Shown: piece after piece, positions 60,923-64,000 of the stretch | How the letters are laid out: each line of letters begins with the position of its first letter | Numbering within the stretch: the stretch's first letter is position 1 | Origin: Gammaproteobacteria bacterium | Lineage (GTDB): Bacteria; Pseudomonadota; Gammaproteobacteria; SZUA-152 | Direction of reading: 5' to 3' | Assembly: GCA_029882975.1 (NCBI GenBank) | Contig: JAOUJW010000007.1 | Coordinates: forward strand, 124,001 to 188,000 | DNA: 64,000 bases | Position numbers and translations under genes: made by a program | Notes under the pieces: generated by a model | Databases searched by the model: none | Told to the model about the DNA's origin: nothing | What the model saw: the letters and a program-made list of their open reading frames with translations, nothing else

Positions 60923-63900
60923 CTATTTACCAGTTAGTATATCGAAACCATCCAAAATTCCACTACAGTGATTACAAGCAGTAAATGGGGCTCCTTGCCC
61001 TGGGCTGTCCTGAAGCTTATAGGTCGAAACTTGAACCCTACCAACATCAAACCCAGGAGTGGCTCTAACTTGATTCAACACATCGTTAGCTGACTGCACT
61101 TCTGCATGTAGGCCGGGCAACCCCTTCGCTCCTTTATCGTCCTTGAATGCATAGATGACCCCCCCATCCACATGTTCCCGAATTCTATCTCTCATAATTG
61201 GGTTCAGCTCATTTCCTTCTTTAGCGTAGAGCCTTGCAATCTCATCCACGTATTTGTCTGGGTCTGTCACCCTCATAAATTGTTTCTCATCTCCAAACCG
61301 TTCTGTACCAGGAAAAGTTTTACCTTTTCTTAGTGAAAACGGAATGTTTTCGAAGGTTTTACTTTTAATGTTTAGTTCAGGTATCCCGCTTTTAGATATA
61401 GCCACTCCATCTAAATCATTTATTGCAATTTTTGCTTTAGCTTCTGCGTCCACCTCAGAATTTAGTCGTCTACCAAAACGTTCCCGCATAATGAGATTTA
61501 ACTTATGCTTGAAACGACTCATCATCCCCGGAAGGTTTTGCCTGAGATACATCCCCCCCATTATCGCCAGGGTTCCTACCGCTATCGTTCCGAGCATTAT
61601 TTTAGCAGAACTTTCTTTATCCCGCCCGGTTTGCTTGCTGACTAGTTCCGTCCCTTTGTCAAAGGCCCAAGCTTGGAGTTCTTCGATGGATTTTCCGATT
61701 GAAGAGTTTTCTATCGCTGTTCTTATCGCAAAGCGAACCGGACCCATAGCAACATCAACAGCCATTAAAGCGTACTTTATGAAGGGGCTATCTAGCATTT
61801 CACTAAGTTCAATCACCCCTTCACCCAACATCTCTAATGCATCGGCCGCATCCGAGGCCACGTCCTGAAGTGGGCTTGGTGCATCCGATATCAGCCCACC
61901 CGGTGCGCCAGGTATCATAGTTTTTGGCTCTAACACGCTATTGTTGGCCAACATTGAATTTCTACTAGCCCTGATACCGAAATTCGTTTGCGCAGAGGCC
62001 ACCTTACCCAGTACATCGTCTTTGTTTAGCAAACTTAGGGCACGTTCAACTTCCTCATCTTTGGCTCCATGGGCTTTCAAGGTATCCCTAATTAGATCTT
62101 CTCGATCGTTGATTGAACCACCGACTCGATCTAAGTTAGCCCCCCTGTGTACCAAACTACTCGCAGTATCCCTGTCCACACCCGCCAATAGATGTTTCAG
62201 ATATTGCTGGCGATAATCTCCTTTGAGCTCGATTATATCGTCGGGTACGCTATTCCACATGGCGCTGGCACCCAAAGCATTACCCATGGCCGTACCAAAA
62301 GCATCCGCTGCAATCGCGGACATATCCATTTCGCCCTCTTTGTAGACTTTCATGCTGATTTGTTGTCGTATAACTCCTTTGAATACCCCCTTCAAAAAAT
62401 CACCCGCAAATCCTTCCCAGGAGGCCCCGTTAACAGATCCTGCATTGGTAGCACCGCCATCCATACCATAGCTAATACCGGCCATAACAACAGATATCGC
62501 CACTCCCTTCCAGTCGAATTTTTCCTGCAAGCCCATAGCCACACGTAGGCCTTGTGTTACGACGCTACTTAAAGCTGCCTGTGCCATGGTACTCGATAGC
62601 GAACTCTCGGCACCGGATGCCATACCCGCGGTAATCCCTGCTGCGATGGTAGACACAGCCAAACTCTTCCAGTCTATTTTGTCTTGAAAACCGTAACGGA
62701 CATACAACATCTGCCCGACCAATCCGCCCACAAAAGCACCCAGCATGGCGGCCCCTACTTTACTGCCAACAGCCGGAGTCGCGTAAATACTCACTACTAT
62801 CGTTATTATTATGACGATAATAATGATGGCGTTCCGCTTACACTTATCGATTCCTGGTTGTACAGGTTCGGGTAATGTCGGCGAGGTATCACCAATCACC
62901 TCACCAAAGTTAAAGGGGCGATAGGTGTCAGCGGTGTTATGTAGATTGCTTATATTGTTAGGAATTTTTAGGGTTTGCCCCACCACCAGATTGGCATTAC
63001 TTTGTATACCATTGGCATCGGCAATCAAGTACCACAAACGACTATCGCCGTATACAGCTAATGCGATGGACTGCAAGGAATCCCCTGCATTTACCACGTA
63101 CTGTCCGGGTGTAGATCGGGGATAAGTTTCAGAAACCGGGGTGTAGTTATAGTCAAAATCCACGTCCAGTTTTCCATCTGAATCCACCCCGATGGATCCT
63201 ACCGGGGAACTGTTAGCGTAGTAGTAGTATTCCCAGTTTCCGTTTTCGCTTTTCGATAGAATTTGTCCTTGGGTGTTAACTACATAGTTACGTTCGGCAG
63301 ACTTGTTAAATTCGTCCAAGATACGAATTAAGTTCCCATTAACATCATAGGTGGAAGTCGTACTGCCATTTCGTAGTATGGTGCTTGTACCATTGACCGC
63401 TTCTTCTTTATAGGAGTCGAATTTGGCATAGGTCGTCTCGTAGGTGTTGGTATACCTCGTTCCCACATGAACCGCAAACGTATATTTGTAGTTATTTCCG
63501 TAAACATCGTAAGCTCCGGGATAGTCATAGCTCACTGTCGTTTGCAAAGCCAAACCAGACCCTGCCACTTTGCCCTCGTAGGTAGAGCCGGTGCCTTTAT
63601 AAGTTTTTTGCAATTGAATACGGCCGTCTTCGTCGTAGACGGTCTCTCTCATCTCCTCGGATTGATTGGCGGTACTGACCTTGCTGTACAGACGTTGTCG
63701 TCCAGCTAAGTCGTATTCGCGTATCCAATTGGGTTGACCGCCACGGAAGGTTCGCTTTATCAGATTATTAGCGGTGTATACATAGGAGTCGGTGACCTGG
63801 GTCATGGTACCACTAATATCTTCAAAGGTAGTAGCGATGCTACGGTTACCTTCAGCATCATAGGACAGTTCCACACCCTGGTTTTCTGAGATAACGATCT

Positions 63901-64000
63901 GCCCGGTAACCGGATCTTTCACCCCTTGACTGACGGTAATACGATTCATGGCATCGTATGAATAGTAAAAATCCGTTTTCCCCTCGCTTGGGCTCACCAC
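60923..64000 (-). CDS. RHS-repeat polymorphic toxin with LysM and YwqJ-type deaminase end (partial)
   Basis: C-terminal 1025 residues of a protein that continues beyond the right edge. The first 300 residues are RHS/YD repeats (YDAMNRIT, YDAEGNRS, YDVNGNLI). A LysM-like module follows (YVVNAGDSLQSIALAVYGD, about 305-350), then a hydrophobic segment and glycine-zipper-like repeats (about 390-560), and a long helical linker. The last 60 residues have LHAEVQS and FTACNHCSG, the His-Ala-Glu and Cys-x-x-Cys zinc motifs of YwqJ-type nucleic-acid deaminases. Such proteins deliver toxins to rival cells. The RHS core end lacks the usual DPxGL cleavage motif in the visible part. Confidence 0.87.
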   Translation of the reverse strand: MVSPSEGKTDFYYSYDAMNRITVSQGVKDPVTGQIVISENQGVELSYDAEGNRSIATTFEDISGTMTQVTDSYVYTANNLIKRTFRGGQPNWIREYDLAGRQRLYSKVSTANQSEEMRETVYDEDGRIQLQKTYKGTGSTYEGKVAGSGLALQTTVSYDYPGAYDVYGNNYKYTFAVHVGTRYTNTYETTYAKFDSYKEEAVNGTSTILRNGSTTSTYDVNGNLIRILDEFNKSAERNYVVNTQGQILSKSENGNWEYYYYANSSPVGSIGVDSDGKLDVDFDYNYTPVSETYPRSTPGQYVVNAGDSLQSIALAVYGDSRLWYLIADANGIQSNANLVVGQTLKIPNNISNLHNTADTYRPFNFGEVIGDTSPTLPEPVQPGIDKCKRNAIIIIVIIITIVVSIYATPAVGSKVGAAMLGAFVGGLVGQMLYVRYGFQDKIDWKSLAVSTIAAGITAGMASGAESSLSSTMAQAALSSVVTQGLRVAMGLQEKFDWKGVAISVVMAGISYGMDGGATNAGSVNGASWEGFAGDFLKGVFKGVIRQQISMKVYKEGEMDMSAIAADAFGTAMGNALGASAMWNSVPDDIIELKGDYRQQYLKHLLAGVDRDTASSLVHRGANLDRVGGSINDREDLIRDTLKAHGAKDEEVERALSLLNKDDVLGKVASAQTNFGIRASRNSMLANNSVLEPKTMIPGAPGGLISDAPSPLQDVASDAADALEMLGEGVIELSEMLDSPFIKYALMAVDVAMGPVRFAIRTAIENSSIGKSIEELQAWAFDKGTELVSKQTGRDKESSAKIMLGTIAVGTLAIMGGMYLRQNLPGMMSRFKHKLNLIMRERFGRRLNSEVDAEAKAKIAINDLDGVAISKSGIPELNIKSKTFENIPFSLRKGKTFPGTERFGDEKQFMRVTDPDKYVDEIARLYAKEGNELNPIMRDRIREHVDGGVIYAFKDDKGAKGLPGLHAEVQSANDVLNQVRATPGFDVGRVQVSTYKLQDSPGQGAPFTACNHCSGILDGFDILTGK

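Overview
The window looks like the chromosome of a Gram-negative, probably gammaproteobacterial organism. The evidence is lipobox lipoproteins, an outer-membrane beta-barrel candidate, a LuxI/LuxR acyl-homoserine-lactone pair with lux boxes, a sigma54-type rtc locus, and a cluster of the Salmonella STM4011-STM4015 families. No rRNA or species marker is present, so I do not name a genus.

Layout. (1) 33-4519: a quorum-sensing block with a PAP2-type membrane protein, an EPSP-synthase-like protein lacking the canonical N-terminal active-site residues, luxI, an unknown ORF and luxR. Good lux boxes lie before luxI and between the PAP2 and EPSP-synthase-like genes. (2) 4550-7309: a MerR-type promoter (19-20 bp spacer), merR, a CPCC thioredoxin-like protein, a MerC-like protein, a membrane fatty-acid/sterol hydroxylase and a TVP38 protein. 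(3) 7322-10247: dicarboxylate symporter, lipoprotein, hemerythrin. (4) 10273-19681 (minus): a tightly coupled six-gene operon of two membrane hydroxylases, a FemAB/GNAT-like acyltransferase, AsnB, an adenylation-thiolation-thioesterase protein and a P450. It is a compact candidate biosynthetic cluster. (5) 19946-27079: Mth938-like protein, CbpA-like DnaJ, the rtcBA RNA-repair operon with a remnant SPFH gene and a sigma54 promoter, divergent rtcR, and an MDR oxidoreductase.

(6) 27388-39893: a DUF5666 lipoprotein, a Met/His-rich outer-membrane protein and a 2972-residue repeat lipoprotein, also rich in Met and His. (7) 40119-46175: the STM4015-STM4014-STM4013-STM4012-STM4011 operon (LRR protein, ATP-grasp-like, sulfatase-like hydrolase, two radical SAM enzymes) with its own promoter, preceded by a haem-oxygenase-like candidate diiron protein. 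(8) 46397-54187: multicopper oxidase, response regulator, lipoprotein, unknown protein, second TVP38 protein, a 42-residue membrane peptide, cytochrome c and 3-mercaptopyruvate sulfurtransferase.

(9) 54305-56376: an HNH endonuclease beside a minus-strand tRNA array (Asp, Gln, His, four consecutive Ser, Arg, Cys). The four Ser genes carry CGA, GGA, GCU and UGA anticodons and all fold with an 8-bp acceptor stem and a 4-bp T stem, the 8/4 allo-tRNA architecture. Decayed tRNA-like sequence, hairpins and a boxA-like element lie upstream. (10) 56718-64000: a more AT-rich accessory region with an XRE regulator, a truncated IS3-family transposase, an unknown Cys-motif protein, a frameshifted oxygenase-like gene, and an RHS polymorphic toxin with a YwqJ-type deaminase end and adjacent immunity candidate; the toxin gene runs off the right edge.

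The strongest candidates for undescribed biology are the set of four 8/4 serine tRNAs, the six-gene NRPS-like operon, the Met/His-rich repeat lipoprotein pair, and the uncharacterised STM4011-4015 pathway.
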